Assembly: GCA_963712815.1 (NCBI GenBank)
Contig: CAVQJL010000007.1
Span: 62,001-126,000, forward strand
Direction of reading: 5' to 3'
DNA length: 64,000 nucleotides
Source: RPQJ01 sp963712815
GTDB taxonomy: Bacteria; Pseudomonadota; Gammaproteobacteria; Steroidobacterales; Steroidobacteraceae
The stretch's first letter is position 1. The number at the start of each line of letters is the position of its first letter. Below the pieces are notes generated by a model. The model was not told the DNA's origin, made no database searches, and worked only from the letters and a program-made list of their open reading frames with translations. This document shows, one piece after another, positions 9,464 to 19,119 of this stretch. The translations under genes and the position numbers were made by a program.

Positions 9464-10348
9464 TCAGCCCAGCCTCGGATCGAGCGCGTCGCGCAGGCCG
9501 TCGCCGAGAAAATTGAGCGCGAGCAGCAGCAGCGCGAGCACCGTGGCGGGCACGAGCAGCTGCCACGGGGCCGTTTCCATCTCGAGCGCGCCCTCCGCCA
9601 CCAGCCGCCCGAGACTCGTGAGCGGCTCCTGGACGCCGAGACCGAGGAAGCTCAGGAAACTCTCGAACAGGATCACCTGCGGCACGGTCAGCGTGGCGTA
9701 CACGACCACGGTGCCGAGCACGTTCGGCACGATGTGGCGCGCGATGATCTGCCGCGCCGGCAGGCCGAGGGCCACGGCGGCGAGCACGAACTCGCGCTGC
9801 CGCAGCGCCAGCGCCTGGCCGCGCACTATGCGTGCCATCGTGAGCCAGCCCACGGCGCCGATCGCGAGGAAGATGAGCCACAGGCTGCGCCCGAACACGA
9901 CCGTAAGGATGATGACGAAGAACATGTAGGGCAGCGCATAGAGCACGTCCACGACGCGCATCATCCAGCCGTCGACGCGCCCGCCGAGATAGCCCGCGGT
10001 CGCGCCCCAGGCCACGCCGATCAGCACGCTCACGGCGGTGGCGAGCAGCGCCACCAGCAGCGACACCTGCGTGCCGGCCCACACGCGTACGAACAGGTCG
10101 CGGCCGTTGCTGTCCGTGCCGAACCAGTGGCCGTTCGCGAACGACGGCGGCGAGGCCAGCGGGCTGAGCGTCCAGTCCACCTGGTCCACGGCGTAGGGGC
10201 TCGCCAGCGGCCCCAGCAGTGCGGCCAGCACCAGCGCGGCGATGAATGCCGCGGCTGCGATCGCGGCCCGGTTTCCCCGCAGCCGTCGCCCGGCGTCGCC
10301 CCACGGCGCGCCGTCAGTCGTGGCGGATGCGGGGGTCGAGCCAGCCAT
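9464..10348 (-). CDS. oppC: peptide ABC transporter permease OppC/DppC-like
   Basis: A 294-residue inner-membrane permease with about six transmembrane segments. The N-terminal OppC-type segment (RGNRAAIAAAAFIAALVLAA) precedes the periplasmic HWFGTDSNGRDLFVRVWAG motif typical of DppC/OppC. The cytoplasmic EAA loop is AAVALGLPARQIIARHIVPN, which contacts the ATPases. The reading frame begins 35 bases inside oppB, a tight overlap consistent with coupled translation. Confidence 0.85.
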   Translation of the reverse strand: MAGSTPASATTDGAPWGDAGRRLRGNRAAIAAAAFIAALVLAALLGPLASPYAVDQVDWTLSPLASPPSFANGHWFGTDSNGRDLFVRVWAGTQVSLLVALLATAVSVLIGVAWGATAGYLGGRVDGWMMRVVDVLYALPYMFFVIILTVVFGRSLWLIFLAIGAVGWLTMARIVRGQALALRQREFVLAAVALGLPARQIIARHIVPNVLGTVVVYATLTVPQVILFESFLSFLGLGVQEPLTSLGRLVAEGALEMETAPWQLLVPATVLALLLLALNFLGDGLRDALDPRLG

Positions 10349-11237
10349 ACAGCAGGTCCACGAGCAGGTTCAGTAGCAGGATCAGGGTCGCGTAGAAGAT
10401 CACCATGCCCATCACGAGCGTGTAGTCGCGGTTCACCGCGCCCTGGACGAAGTAGCGCCCGACGCCGGGAAGGCCGAACACCTGCTCCACGACGAGCGAG
10501 CCGGTGAGCAGGCCCGCGGCTGCCGGACCGAGGAAACTCGCGACCGGCAGCAGCGTCGGCTTGAGCGCGTGCCGCCGCAGCACCACGCCCGGAGCGAGGC
10601 CCTTCGCCCGCGCGGTGCGGATGTATGCGGACTGCAGCACTTCGAGCAGGCTGCCTCGCGTGAGCCGGGCGACGTAGGCCGCGACGGGCAGCGCGAGCGT
10701 CACCACCGGCAGCACCATGTGGCGCAGGCTGCCCGGCTCCCAGCCCGCCACAGGCAACCATCCGAGTCGCAGCCCGAACAACAGCGCGAGGACGGGCGCC
10801 ACGACGAAGCTCGGGATCGCGATCCCGGCGAGGGCGACCGCCATGACGGCGTGGTCGGCCCAGCCGTTCTGGCGCAGGCCGGCGACGAGGCCGAGCGGCA
10901 CACCGAGCGCCAGCGCCAGCACGAGCGCCGCGCTGCCCACGGCGAGCGTCACCGGCAGGCCGCGTCCGATCAGTTCCGCCACCGTGAAGTCCTTCATCCG
11001 GAACGAGGGACCGAGATCGCCGCGCGCGAGACCGGCCAGATACCGGAGGAACTGGACGTGCACCGGCTGGTCGAGTCCGTAGGCCGCCTGCAGGTTGGCC
11101 TCGATCTCCGGTGGAAGCGTCTGCTCGGCGTCGAAGGGTCCGCCCGGCGCGGCGCGCATCAGGAAGAATGCCGCGGCGACGATCAGCAGGAACGTAGGGA
11201 CGACGGCGAGGAGCCGGCGGATCGCGTAGCGGAGCAT
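10314..11237 (-). CDS. oppB: peptide ABC transporter permease OppB/DppB-like
   Basis: A 307-residue permease starting at ATG 11237 (MLRYAIRRLLAVVPTFLLIV), the canonical OppB opening. It contains the periplasmic GLDQPVHVQFLRYLAGLARG and DLGPSFRMKDFTV motifs and the EAA loop IRTARAKGLAPGVVLRRHAL. It is followed by oppC, oppD and oppF and preceded 16 bases upstream by an MFS gene on the same strand. No solute-binding protein gene is present nearby, so the periplasmic receptor must be encoded elsewhere, or the MFS protein replaces nothing and is merely co-transcribed. Confidence 0.85.
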   Translation of the reverse strand: MLRYAIRRLLAVVPTFLLIVAAAFFLMRAAPGGPFDAEQTLPPEIEANLQAAYGLDQPVHVQFLRYLAGLARGDLGPSFRMKDFTVAELIGRGLPVTLAVGSAALVLALALGVPLGLVAGLRQNGWADHAVMAVALAGIAIPSFVVAPVLALLFGLRLGWLPVAGWEPGSLRHMVLPVVTLALPVAAYVARLTRGSLLEVLQSAYIRTARAKGLAPGVVLRRHALKPTLLPVASFLGPAAAGLLTGSLVVEQVFGLPGVGRYFVQGAVNRDYTLVMGMVIFYATLILLLNLLVDLLYGWLDPRIRHD

Positions 11238-11253
11238 GGTTTGGGCTGCGGCG

Positions 11254-12483
11254 TCAGTGCGCCGCACGCTCCGGCAGGCGCACGAGCAGTATCGCCGCGA
11301 GCGCCACGCCGATCAGGAGGGCCATCACCAGGAACGCAGACCGGTAGCTGTGCGACAGGTCGAACAGCGTGCCGGTGACCCATGGGCCGAGTGCCCCGCC
11401 CGTGGCGTCCAGGACGGTAATGCCGCCGAGGATCTTGCCGAGCGACCGGGCGCCGAACACGTCGGCCACCAGACCCTGCAGCATCGTGTAGTTGCCACCC
11501 CAGCCGAGACCGAACAGGTACAGCGCCGGCATGACGAGCTTCGGATCGAGCGTGGCGAGGAGTCCCGCCCCGACGAACATCAGCGCCAGGCAGCCGCCGA
11601 ACACCGCCTTGCGCGGCAACTGGTCGGCGAGCGCGCCGGCGGCGATCTTGCCGATGAGCCCCATCACGAACAGCGGGAAATAGGCCCGCGCCGCCTGCGC
11701 CGGCCCCGCCCCGAGATCCGACATGTGCAGGAACAGGTTGTTCGACAGGCCGAGGATCGAATAGAACGTGCAGAACGCCGCGGTACCGATCAGCCAGAAG
11801 TTCGGCGAGCGAATCGCGTCGCCGAATTCGTAGCCCGACAGCAGCCGCGGGTCCACGCCCGCGCGGGCCGCCTCGGCGCCGAGGGCCTGCAGGCCGATGC
11901 GATCGGGCCACTCCTTGACCACGAACAGGATGATCGGCAGCAGCAGCAGCGGGATCACGCAGATGATCGTGAACGCCTCCCGCCAGCCGTGCTCCGCGAT
12001 GAGCGCGGCGTTGATCTGCGGGATGACGGCGTTACCGAGGCTGGTTCCCGACAGCATCAGGCCGAGGGCCAGGCCGCGCTTCGAGACGAACCATCGCGAG
12101 ACGATGGTGACGCAGATGACGAGCCCGGCGCCTGCGAGCGCCGCACCCATCAGCGCGCGCATCAGGTACACGTCCGCGAGCGAATCGACGGTGCTGAAGC
12201 CGTACAGCGCACCCGACAGCAGCAACGCACCCGCGAGCATGACCGGACGCACGCCATAGCGGTCCGCGAGCCATCCACCGACGGGCGCCAGCGCGCCGGA
12301 AACCAGCAGCTGGATGGTGTCGCCGAACTTGAGCGGGCCGCGCTCCACGCCGAGCTCGGCGAGCAGCTTGGCGTCGAAGACGTTCATGCCCGCGAGGGTG
12401 AGCGCATTCGTGATCCAGATGATCACGAAGGCCGGCAGGACAATGCCCCACCAGCCGTAGAACTGCCAGGTCGGACGATTCAC
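11254..12483 (-). CDS. MFS transporter, OFA-like
   Basis: A 409-residue major facilitator with twelve hydrophobic segments. It has the family loop GGWLADRYGVRPVMLAGALL between helices 2 and 3, a matching second-half loop AAGALADQLPRKAVFGG, and GWREAFTIICVIPLLLL. GTG 12483 (then NRPTWQFYGWWGIVLPAF) is favoured because the region before it is Arg-rich and unlike an MFS N terminus; an upstream start at 12525 is possible. Resemblance is to oxalate/formate-antiporter or monocarboxylate-type carriers, but the substrate is not identifiable. It is 60 bases downstream of ligA and 16 bases before oppB, so it may head the opp transcript. Confidence 0.75.
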   Translation of the reverse strand: MNRPTWQFYGWWGIVLPAFVIIWITNALTLAGMNVFDAKLLAELGVERGPLKFGDTIQLLVSGALAPVGGWLADRYGVRPVMLAGALLLSGALYGFSTVDSLADVYLMRALMGAALAGAGLVICVTIVSRWFVSKRGLALGLMLSGTSLGNAVIPQINAALIAEHGWREAFTIICVIPLLLLPIILFVVKEWPDRIGLQALGAEAARAGVDPRLLSGYEFGDAIRSPNFWLIGTAAFCTFYSILGLSNNLFLHMSDLGAGPAQAARAYFPLFVMGLIGKIAAGALADQLPRKAVFGGCLALMFVGAGLLATLDPKLVMPALYLFGLGWGGNYTMLQGLVADVFGARSLGKILGGITVLDATGGALGPWVTGTLFDLSHSYRSAFLVMALLIGVALAAILLVRLPERAAH

Positions 12484-12543
12484 CGGCGCGAGTCTACACG
12501 CGCGCTGCCGGCGACGCGCAAGCACCCGGACCGCACGCGGCCG

Positions 12544-14568
12544 TCACCGTCCCTGCCCGACGCCGAGCCTGCGGCGGAACTCGTCCTCGTCCACGACCGG
12601 CACGCCCAGTTCCTCGGCCTTGCGAAGCTTCGAGCCCGCCTCGGCGCCGACCACCAGCAGCGTCGTCTTGCGCGAGACCGAGTCGGTGACGGTCGCGCCG
12701 GCAGCGCGCGCCGCGTCGCGCGCCGCATCGCGCGTCATGGTGGCGAGGGTGCCGGTGATCACGACCGTCTCACCGGCAAGCGCACCGTCCACCTGCGCCC
12801 GACGCGGCTCGGCATCCGGCCACGACACCCCGCGCTCGCGCAAGGCGGCGATCACCGCGCGGTTGCGCTCCTCCGCGAAGAAGTCGTGCGCGTGGGCGGC
12901 CACGACGGGACCGACGTCCCGCACTTCTTCAATCTGCTCGAGCGTCGCCGATTCGAGCGCCTCGAGCGTCCCGAAGTGCGTGGCGAGCGCGAGCGCCGTC
13001 GCTTCACCGACGTCGCGTATGCCGAGCGCGAACAGGAAGCGCGGCAGCGTCGTCTGCCGGCTGTGGCCCAGGGCCGCGACGACATTGGCCGCGGATTTCG
13101 GGCCCATGCGCTCGAGTCCCGCGAGTTCGTCCGCCGTCAGCGTGTAGAGGTCGGCGGGGGTCGTGACCCGGCCCGTCTCGACCAGCTGCTCGACCAGCTT
13201 GTCACCGAGCCCCTCGATGTCCATGGCGCGCCGGGAGGCGAAGTGCCGGAGCGCCTCGCGCCGCTGGGCGCTGCAGACCAGGCCGCCGGAGCAGCGCGCC
13301 ACCGCCTCGCCTTCCGCGCGCGTCACGTGCGATCCGCACACCGGGCAGCGACCGGGCAGTTCGACGACGCGCGCGTCGGGCGGGCGAAGGTCCGCGATCA
13401 CCCGCACGACCTCCGGGATCACGTCGCCTGCGCGGCGCACGACAACAGTGTCGCCGACGCGCACGTCCTTGCGCGCCAGTTCGTCCATGTTGTGGAGCGT
13501 GACGTTGCTCACCGTCACGCCGCCGACGAACACCGGCTCGAGTCGCGCGACGGGCGTGAGCGCGCCGGTGCGACCGACCTGGAACTCGACGTCGCGGACG
13601 ATCGTGGTTTCCTCCTGCGCCGGGAACTTGTGCGCAGCCGCCCAGCGCGGCGCGCGCGCGACGAACCCGAGGTCGCGCTGCCAGTCGAGCCGGTCGACCT
13701 TGTAGACCACGCCGTCGATGTCGTAGCCGAGCGTCGCGCGCCGGCGCTGCATGCGGGCGTAGTAATCGAGGCAACCCGCGACGGACTCGACCACGGCATT
13801 GTCGGGGCAGGTCCGCAGGCCGAGCGCGCGCAGCGCCGCCAGCACTTCGGACTGGCGCGTCGGCATGCTCCACCCCTCGCTGGCGCCCACGCCATAGAAG
13901 CAGGCGTCGAGCCGGCGCGAGGCCGTTACGCCCGGATCGAGCTGACGCAGGCTGCCGGCGGCCGCGTTGCGCGGGTTCACGAAAGTCTTCTCGCCGCGCT
14001 CCGCGGCCCGCCGGTTGAGCGCGTCGAAGGAGCGACGCGTCATGTACACCTCGCCACGCACCTCGAGCAGCGGCGGCGCGGCGCCGTGCAGCGTCAGCGG
14101 CACGGAGCGGATGGTGCGGACGTTGGCGGTGACTTCCTCGCCGCGCGTGCCGTCGCCGCGCGTCGCTGCCAGCTGCAGCCGGCCGTGCTCGTAGCGCAGG
14201 CTGATGGCGAGCCCGTCTATCTTGGGCTCGGCGCAGTACGCGACGGACTCCACGTCGAGGCGCTCGCGCACCCGGCGGTCGAAGTCGAGCACGTCCTGCT
14301 CGGCAAAGGCGTTGTCGAGCGAGAGCATCGGGACGGCGTGCACGACCGTGCCGAACTCGGCCGACGGCGCGCCGGCCACCCGCTGGGTCGGCGAATCGGG
14401 AACGCACAATTCCGGGTGCGCGGCCTCGATTCCCCGCAGCTCCCGAAGCAGCGCGTCGTAGCGCGAGTCGGAGATCTCCGGGTCGTCGAGCACGTAGTAT
14501 CGATAATCGTGGTGGCGAATCCGCTCGCGCAATTCGCCTGCGCGCGCCTCGACCTCACGATCCGCCAT
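12544..14568 (-). CDS. ligA: NAD-dependent DNA ligase
   Basis: The 674-residue bacterial replicative ligase, joining Okazaki fragments and repair nicks. The N-terminal Ia domain (YRYYVLDDPEISDSRYDALL) binds NAD. The adenylated lysine is K116 in CAEPKIDGLAI, and motif TFVNPRNAAAGSLRQLDP follows. The four-Cys zinc finger lies in CPVCGSHVTRAEGEAVARC and the following CSAQR. Helix-hairpin-helix repeats (MGPKSAANVVAAL, DVGPVVAAHAHDFF) and a C-terminal BRCT domain (GETVVITGTLATMTRDAARD) complete it. Length is normal. It follows zipA by 14 bases in the common smc-zipA-ligA order. Confidence 0.97.
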   Translation of the reverse strand: MADREVEARAGELRERIRHHDYRYYVLDDPEISDSRYDALLRELRGIEAAHPELCVPDSPTQRVAGAPSAEFGTVVHAVPMLSLDNAFAEQDVLDFDRRVRERLDVESVAYCAEPKIDGLAISLRYEHGRLQLAATRGDGTRGEEVTANVRTIRSVPLTLHGAAPPLLEVRGEVYMTRRSFDALNRRAAERGEKTFVNPRNAAAGSLRQLDPGVTASRRLDACFYGVGASEGWSMPTRQSEVLAALRALGLRTCPDNAVVESVAGCLDYYARMQRRRATLGYDIDGVVYKVDRLDWQRDLGFVARAPRWAAAHKFPAQEETTIVRDVEFQVGRTGALTPVARLEPVFVGGVTVSNVTLHNMDELARKDVRVGDTVVVRRAGDVIPEVVRVIADLRPPDARVVELPGRCPVCGSHVTRAEGEAVARCSGGLVCSAQRREALRHFASRRAMDIEGLGDKLVEQLVETGRVTTPADLYTLTADELAGLERMGPKSAANVVAALGHSRQTTLPRFLFALGIRDVGEATALALATHFGTLEALESATLEQIEEVRDVGPVVAAHAHDFFAEERNRAVIAALRERGVSWPDAEPRRAQVDGALAGETVVITGTLATMTRDAARDAARAAGATVTDSVSRKTTLLVVGAEAGSKLRKAEELGVPVVDEDEFRRRLGVGQGR

Positions 14569-14582
14569 CGGGCGTCGTCCGG

Positions 14583-15416
14583 TCAGCGGCCGGCCGCAGT
14601 CGGCCGCAACCGCGCGTACGCGGCAACCTCGGCACGCAGCTGCTCGACGCGCGCCACGCTCAGGACCGCTCCACGGTCGTCCTGCAGGACGCCGCCGAGG
14701 CGGTCTGCGATGGCGCGCGCGGTCTCGACGAGTGCGTCGAAAGCCTGCCCGGGAGCCACCGGTCCGGGCAGCACCGCGAACAGCGCAACGCCCCGGTAGC
14801 TCGTGCCGTCCATCGTCGCCGGATCGAAGGTGCCCGGTTCCTTGATGCTCGCCAGGCTGAACAGCGGCTCGCCGTCCTCGTGCAGCCGGTGAAACACTTT
14901 GTACCGCCCGTACTCGAGACCCTCGGCCGTGATCGCCTCCCTAAGGGTCCGCCCGCCGAAGGGTGTCGCCGCTGGCGCCGTGATCCGCAGCGCGAAGATC
15001 TTCTGGGGCGCCGCCGGCGGAGCGGTCGCCTCCGCCGCCCTCGGCCGCGGTGGCGCGACCGTGTCGGGCGCCTGTACGGCCGCCGTGTTGCCGATTCGTG
15101 GCTCACGCCGAGCGGATGGAGCCGGCCTCGCCGGCGCCGCATCCACGCGGTCGACCTCGATCACTGGAAGGGGCTCGGATACGGACGTCGTCGCGTAGCG
15201 ATCCCTTTCGCCCTGCTCGTCCGCGGGCTCGAGCCCTGGCTCGAGCCGCTGCCCCGCGGGCGCCGCGGCTCGCGTCGCCGGCGGCGGCTCCTGCCGGGCG
15301 GCACGCCCATGCCCCGGCGCTGCGGACCGACGTCGCGACCGCAGGCCCCAGAGGTACACGCCGGCGATCAGCACCACGCCGGCGGCAAGCAGGATCCAGC
15401 GAAGTTCCTCGGTCAT
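14583..15416 (-). CDS. zipA: cell division protein ZipA
   Basis: A 277-residue FtsZ-tethering protein of the divisome. A single N-terminal transmembrane segment (ELRWILLAAGVVLIAGVYLW) anchors it in the inner membrane. It is followed by a Pro/Ala/Arg-rich linker at about residues 28-140 and a C-terminal FtsZ-binding domain (about 145-270) with ALRITAPAATPFGGRTLREA and EGLEYGRYKVFHRLHEDGEP. The gene is flanked by smc (6-base gap) and ligA (14-base gap), the expected context. Confidence 0.9.
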   Translation of the reverse strand: MTEELRWILLAAGVVLIAGVYLWGLRSRRRSAAPGHGRAARQEPPPATRAAAPAGQRLEPGLEPADEQGERDRYATTSVSEPLPVIEVDRVDAAPARPAPSARREPRIGNTAAVQAPDTVAPPRPRAAEATAPPAAPQKIFALRITAPAATPFGGRTLREAITAEGLEYGRYKVFHRLHEDGEPLFSLASIKEPGTFDPATMDGTSYRGVALFAVLPGPVAPGQAFDALVETARAIADRLGGVLQDDRGAVLSVARVEQLRAEVAAYARLRPTAAGR

Positions 15417-15422
15417 GTTGCC

Positions 15423-18400
15423 TCAGACGGCCGCCAGCCGCATGGCCTCGTCCACGTCGACGGCGACGAGACGCGACACGCCCGGCTCGTTCATGGTGAC
15501 ACCCAGCAATTGCCTCGCGAGCTCCATGGTGGACTTGTTGTGCGTGACGAATATGAACTGCACGCGCCCCGACATCTCGCGCACGATGTCGCAGAACCGG
15601 CCGACGTTGTTCTCGTCGAGCGGCGCATCCACCTCGTCCAGCAGGCAGAACGGCGCCGGGTTCAGCTCGAAGATCGAGAACACGAGCGCCACCGCGGTCA
15701 GCGCCTTCTCGCCGCCGGACAACTGGCTGATCGAGCTGTTTCGCTTGCCGGGCGGCCGCGCCATGATGGCCACGCCGGACTCCAGCACGTCCTCGCCTAC
15801 TAGCTCGAGGTAGGCGTGCCCGCCGCCGAACAGCCGCGGGAACTTGTCCTTCAGGCCGGTGTTGACGCGGTCGAAGGTGTCCTGGAAGCGGCTGCGCGTT
15901 TCCCGGTCGATCTTGCGGATCGCATCCTCCAGCGTTGCGAGCGCGTCGTTCAGGTCGGCGAACTGCCGGTCCAGGTACTCCTTGCGCTCGGACTGCTCGC
16001 GGAACTCGTCGATCGCCGCGAGATTCACCTGGCCCAGGCGCTCGATCTTCTCCGAGATCTCCGCGAGCCGCTGCTCCCAGGTGACCACGTCGGCCGCCGG
16101 ATCGAGCGCAGCCGAAACCTCCGCGAGCTCGAGCCGCGTGGCGGCGAACTGCTCGAGCAGCGATTCGCGACGCAGCCGCAGCTCCTGCACGGAGAACTTG
16201 ACGTTCTCGAGCAGGTCGCGGGCGTCCTGCACGGCGGACTCGGCGGTCGCCCGCCGCTCGTCGAGTTCGCGCATGCCCGCATCGACTTCCTCCAGCGCGC
16301 GTCGCGCCTCGGTGAGCTCGCCCTCGATGGCAAGGCGCCGCTGCAGGTCGGCATCGAGCGTGGCCCTGAGCTCGGACTCGGCGGTCTCGCCGGAGCCGAG
16401 CTGCGCGTCGAGGTCGGCGCGCCGCGATTCAAACTGCGCGATCTGCCCGTCGAGGCGCTGGATGCTGCCGAGCAACGAGGCGTGACCGGTCCGGTGCGAC
16501 TCCACCCGGATGGCCACCTCGCGGGCCGCGTTCCGGTCCTGCTCGGCGCGCTGCCGGGCGGCCGCGAGTGACTGGCGCAATCCGTCGCGCTCTGTCTCCA
16601 TCGCACGCCGACGTTCCTCGAGGTCGGCCATGGCGTCGACGGCTTCCTCGAGACGCGCGCGGGAGGCGCGATTGGCTGCACCGGCGACTTCCAGCGTATC
16701 GGCAAGCTCCGCAAGCTCGCCGGCCAGCTGCTCCATGCGGGCGCTGCGCTGGTCGGCCCTCGCGCGCAGCGAGTCGAGCTGCGAGCGGAGGTTCATGTGC
16801 GCGGCTCCGTCGCGCGACAGCTGCGCCTGCTCGTCGGCGAGACGGTCCTCGAGATCGCGCACCCGGCCGCGTGACGCCTCGAGCTGTTCGTCGAGCTCGC
16901 GGCCGCGCGCCTGGAGCCGATCGAGATCGGTGCGCTGGCGGCGCAACTCCTGCTCGCGTTCGAGCACCCCTTCGTGCGCGTCGCGGTCGCGGCTCACTCG
17001 CAGCCAGTCCGGGCCCATCCAGATGCCGTCGCGCGTCACGACCGACTGCCCGGCGCGCAGTCGCGGACGCACGGCCAGGGCCTCGGCGAGCGAATCGGTG
17101 GCGATGATGCCCTCGAACAGCGCGTCGAGACCGGCGGGTCCCTGCACGCGCCCGCGCAGGCCCTCGCCCGCGGGCCCGCTGCCCGTCGGCCCCTGCGCGC
17201 CGGCGAAGAACGTCACGGTGCCGCTCGTCAGGCTGTGGAGCGTTCCGGCCACGTCATCGATGGAGTCCACGCACACGGCTTCGAGATACGAACCAAGCAC
17301 GGTCTCCACCGCGCGCTCCCAGCCAGAATCCACCGTGAGCTGGCGGGCGAGCCGCGGGCTCGATTCCAGGCCGCAGGACTTAAGCCAGTCCACGACCTTG
17401 CCCTGGCCCTGTCCCAGCGCTGCACGCTGCAGCGCCTCGAGCGACACGACGCGTCCCTCCGCGTCCTGCGTGTCGCGTCTCGCCGTCCGCGACGCTTCGG
17501 ACAGCTCACGCTCGCGGGCGCGCTCCTCCTGCAACGAATCGGCACCGCGTGCCATGGCCTGCCGCGCGTCCTCGAGACGTGCACGCGCCTCGTTCTCCGA
17601 CCGCTCCAGTTCGGCCAGCGTCGCGGCAACGTCCGCACCCGCGAGTGCAACGTGTTCCTGGGAGGCACGCTCGCGCTGCGCGAGCAGTCGGCGCAGCTGG
17701 CTATCGAGTTCCTCGAGGCGCGCGCGCTCCGCCTCGCCCGCGGAAGACGCGGCTCGCAGCGCCTGGTTGAACTGCTCCCAGCGCTCCTGCCAGTCGTGCA
17801 TGGCGGACTCGGCAGCGGCGAGCCCGGTCGCCGCCGCCTCCTCGGCCGAGCGTGCCGCCTCGAGGCCCGGCTCGAGGTCGGCGAGCGTTGCCACGTACTC
17901 GGCCGCCTGCTCGACGTCGCGCCGCCGATGCGCGCCTGCCTCCTGCAACGCCAGGGCCAGCTGCTCGAGCTCCTGTCGCTGGCGGGCGCGCATCTGGCGG
18001 GCGTGCTCGAGGGCCTGCTCGCCCCTCGAGATCTCGGCGCCGACCTGGTAGTAGCGACCCTGCACTTCGGCGACCACGGCCGAGCGCTCGTCGTGCGACT
18101 GGCGCGCCCGCTCGATCGAGGCCTCGAGGGAACGCTGCTCGGCGAGCGCCGCCTGCAGCGCCAGGTCGCGCTCGCCGAGGACGGCCTGTCGTGCGCTGCC
18201 TTCGCTGTCGACCTCGCGCAGTCGCAGCGCGAGGAGTTCCGCGTGCGACTGCCGCTCCTCCTGCTTCAACGCCTGGTAGCGCCGCGCCGTGGCCGCCTGG
18301 CGCTGCAGGTGGCGCAGCTGCTTCTCGACCTCGTCGCGCAGGTCGGAGAGCCGGGCGAGGTTCTCGCGTGTGTGGGAAATCCGGGTCTCAGTCTCGCGAC

Positions 18401-18929
18401 GACGCTCCTTGTAGCGCGAGATGCCGGCGGCCTCCTCGAGGAACGCACGCATCTCGTCGGCGCGCGCCTCGATGACCCGGGAGATCATGTTCTGCTCGAT
18501 GATCGCGTAACTTCGCGACCCAAGCCCCGTGCCGAGGAACAGCTGCGTGATGTCCTTGCGCCGGCATCGGACGCCGTTGAGGAAATAGCTGGACGTTCCG
18601 TCGCGCGACACCACCCGCTTGAGCGACACCTCGGCGAAGCTCGCGTACTCGCCCCCGAGCTTGCCGTCCGAGTTGTCGAACACGAGCTCCACCGACGCCT
18701 GGCCAACGGGCTTTCGCGAACCGGACCCGTTGAAGATCACGTCCGCCATGGAGTCGCCGCGCAGGTGCTTGGCGGATATCTCGCCCATGACCCAGCGCAC
18801 GGCATCGATGATGTTCGACTTGCCGCAGCCGTTCGGGCCGACGACGCCGACCAGGCTGCTCGGGAAACTGATCGTCGTCGGATCCACGAAGGACTTGAAA
18901 CCGGCCAGCTTGATCTTGCTCAGGCGCAT
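15423..18929 (-). CDS. smc: chromosome segregation protein SMC
   Basis: The 1168-residue SMC ATPase that organises and segregates the chromosome. The N-terminal head has Walker A GPNGCGKSNIIDAVRWVMGE (residues about 31-50). Two very long coiled coils rich in Glu, Arg and Ala flank a hinge near residues 510-660. The C-terminal head has signature SQLSGGEKALTAVALVFSIF and Walker B PFCLLDEVDAPLDENN. It is intact and of usual length. No scpA or scpB is nearby. Transcription toward zipA and ligA is away from the divergent dksA gene. Confidence 0.97.
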   Translation of the reverse strand: MRLSKIKLAGFKSFVDPTTISFPSSLVGVVGPNGCGKSNIIDAVRWVMGEISAKHLRGDSMADVIFNGSGSRKPVGQASVELVFDNSDGKLGGEYASFAEVSLKRVVSRDGTSSYFLNGVRCRRKDITQLFLGTGLGSRSYAIIEQNMISRVIEARADEMRAFLEEAAGISRYKERRRETETRISHTRENLARLSDLRDEVEKQLRHLQRQAATARRYQALKQEERQSHAELLALRLREVDSEGSARQAVLGERDLALQAALAEQRSLEASIERARQSHDERSAVVAEVQGRYYQVGAEISRGEQALEHARQMRARQRQELEQLALALQEAGAHRRRDVEQAAEYVATLADLEPGLEAARSAEEAAATGLAAAESAMHDWQERWEQFNQALRAASSAGEAERARLEELDSQLRRLLAQRERASQEHVALAGADVAATLAELERSENEARARLEDARQAMARGADSLQEERARERELSEASRTARRDTQDAEGRVVSLEALQRAALGQGQGKVVDWLKSCGLESSPRLARQLTVDSGWERAVETVLGSYLEAVCVDSIDDVAGTLHSLTSGTVTFFAGAQGPTGSGPAGEGLRGRVQGPAGLDALFEGIIATDSLAEALAVRPRLRAGQSVVTRDGIWMGPDWLRVSRDRDAHEGVLEREQELRRQRTDLDRLQARGRELDEQLEASRGRVRDLEDRLADEQAQLSRDGAAHMNLRSQLDSLRARADQRSARMEQLAGELAELADTLEVAGAANRASRARLEEAVDAMADLEERRRAMETERDGLRQSLAAARQRAEQDRNAAREVAIRVESHRTGHASLLGSIQRLDGQIAQFESRRADLDAQLGSGETAESELRATLDADLQRRLAIEGELTEARRALEEVDAGMRELDERRATAESAVQDARDLLENVKFSVQELRLRRESLLEQFAATRLELAEVSAALDPAADVVTWEQRLAEISEKIERLGQVNLAAIDEFREQSERKEYLDRQFADLNDALATLEDAIRKIDRETRSRFQDTFDRVNTGLKDKFPRLFGGGHAYLELVGEDVLESGVAIMARPPGKRNSSISQLSGGEKALTAVALVFSIFELNPAPFCLLDEVDAPLDENNVGRFCDIVREMSGRVQFIFVTHNKSTMELARQLLGVTMNEPGVSRLVAVDVDEAMRLAAV

Positions 18930-19078
18930 CGGTCACCGGGGGGCGTAGGGACGGGCGGGAGGCGAAGTTTATGAAGAAACCGTGCCGGGGGACAGCAGCG
19001 ACTTCGAGCCGCGCGAACGCTGCTGCGGGGAACCTGCCGGGCCTTGCCGGTAACGGTGGACCCGCGGCTCTCGGTCTG

Positions 19079-19084
19079 TATAAT
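19079..19084 (+). promoter_or_regulatory. -10 element of dksA promoter
   Basis: A perfect TATAAT hexamer stands 35 bases before the dksA ATG in the 190-base gap between the divergent smc and dksA genes. No strong -35 is visible at the ideal distance (GTGGAC at 17 bases). The rest of this gap shows nothing else recognisable. Confidence 0.55.
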
Positions 19085-19119
19085 CCCGCGTCCTTCGACG
19101 CCTCCGTGGAGTTCCGAGA

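Noticed and set aside
11236..14799. Very long open frame on the plus strand opposite the MFS gene and ligA
   Set aside because: It is an antisense shadow in GC-rich DNA: its product is Arg/His/Glu-rich without any domain, and the minus strand encodes an intact MFS protein and DNA ligase.
16974..18974. Plus-strand open frame opposite smc
   Set aside because: Composition mirrors the SMC coiled-coil codons; no recognisable protein features.
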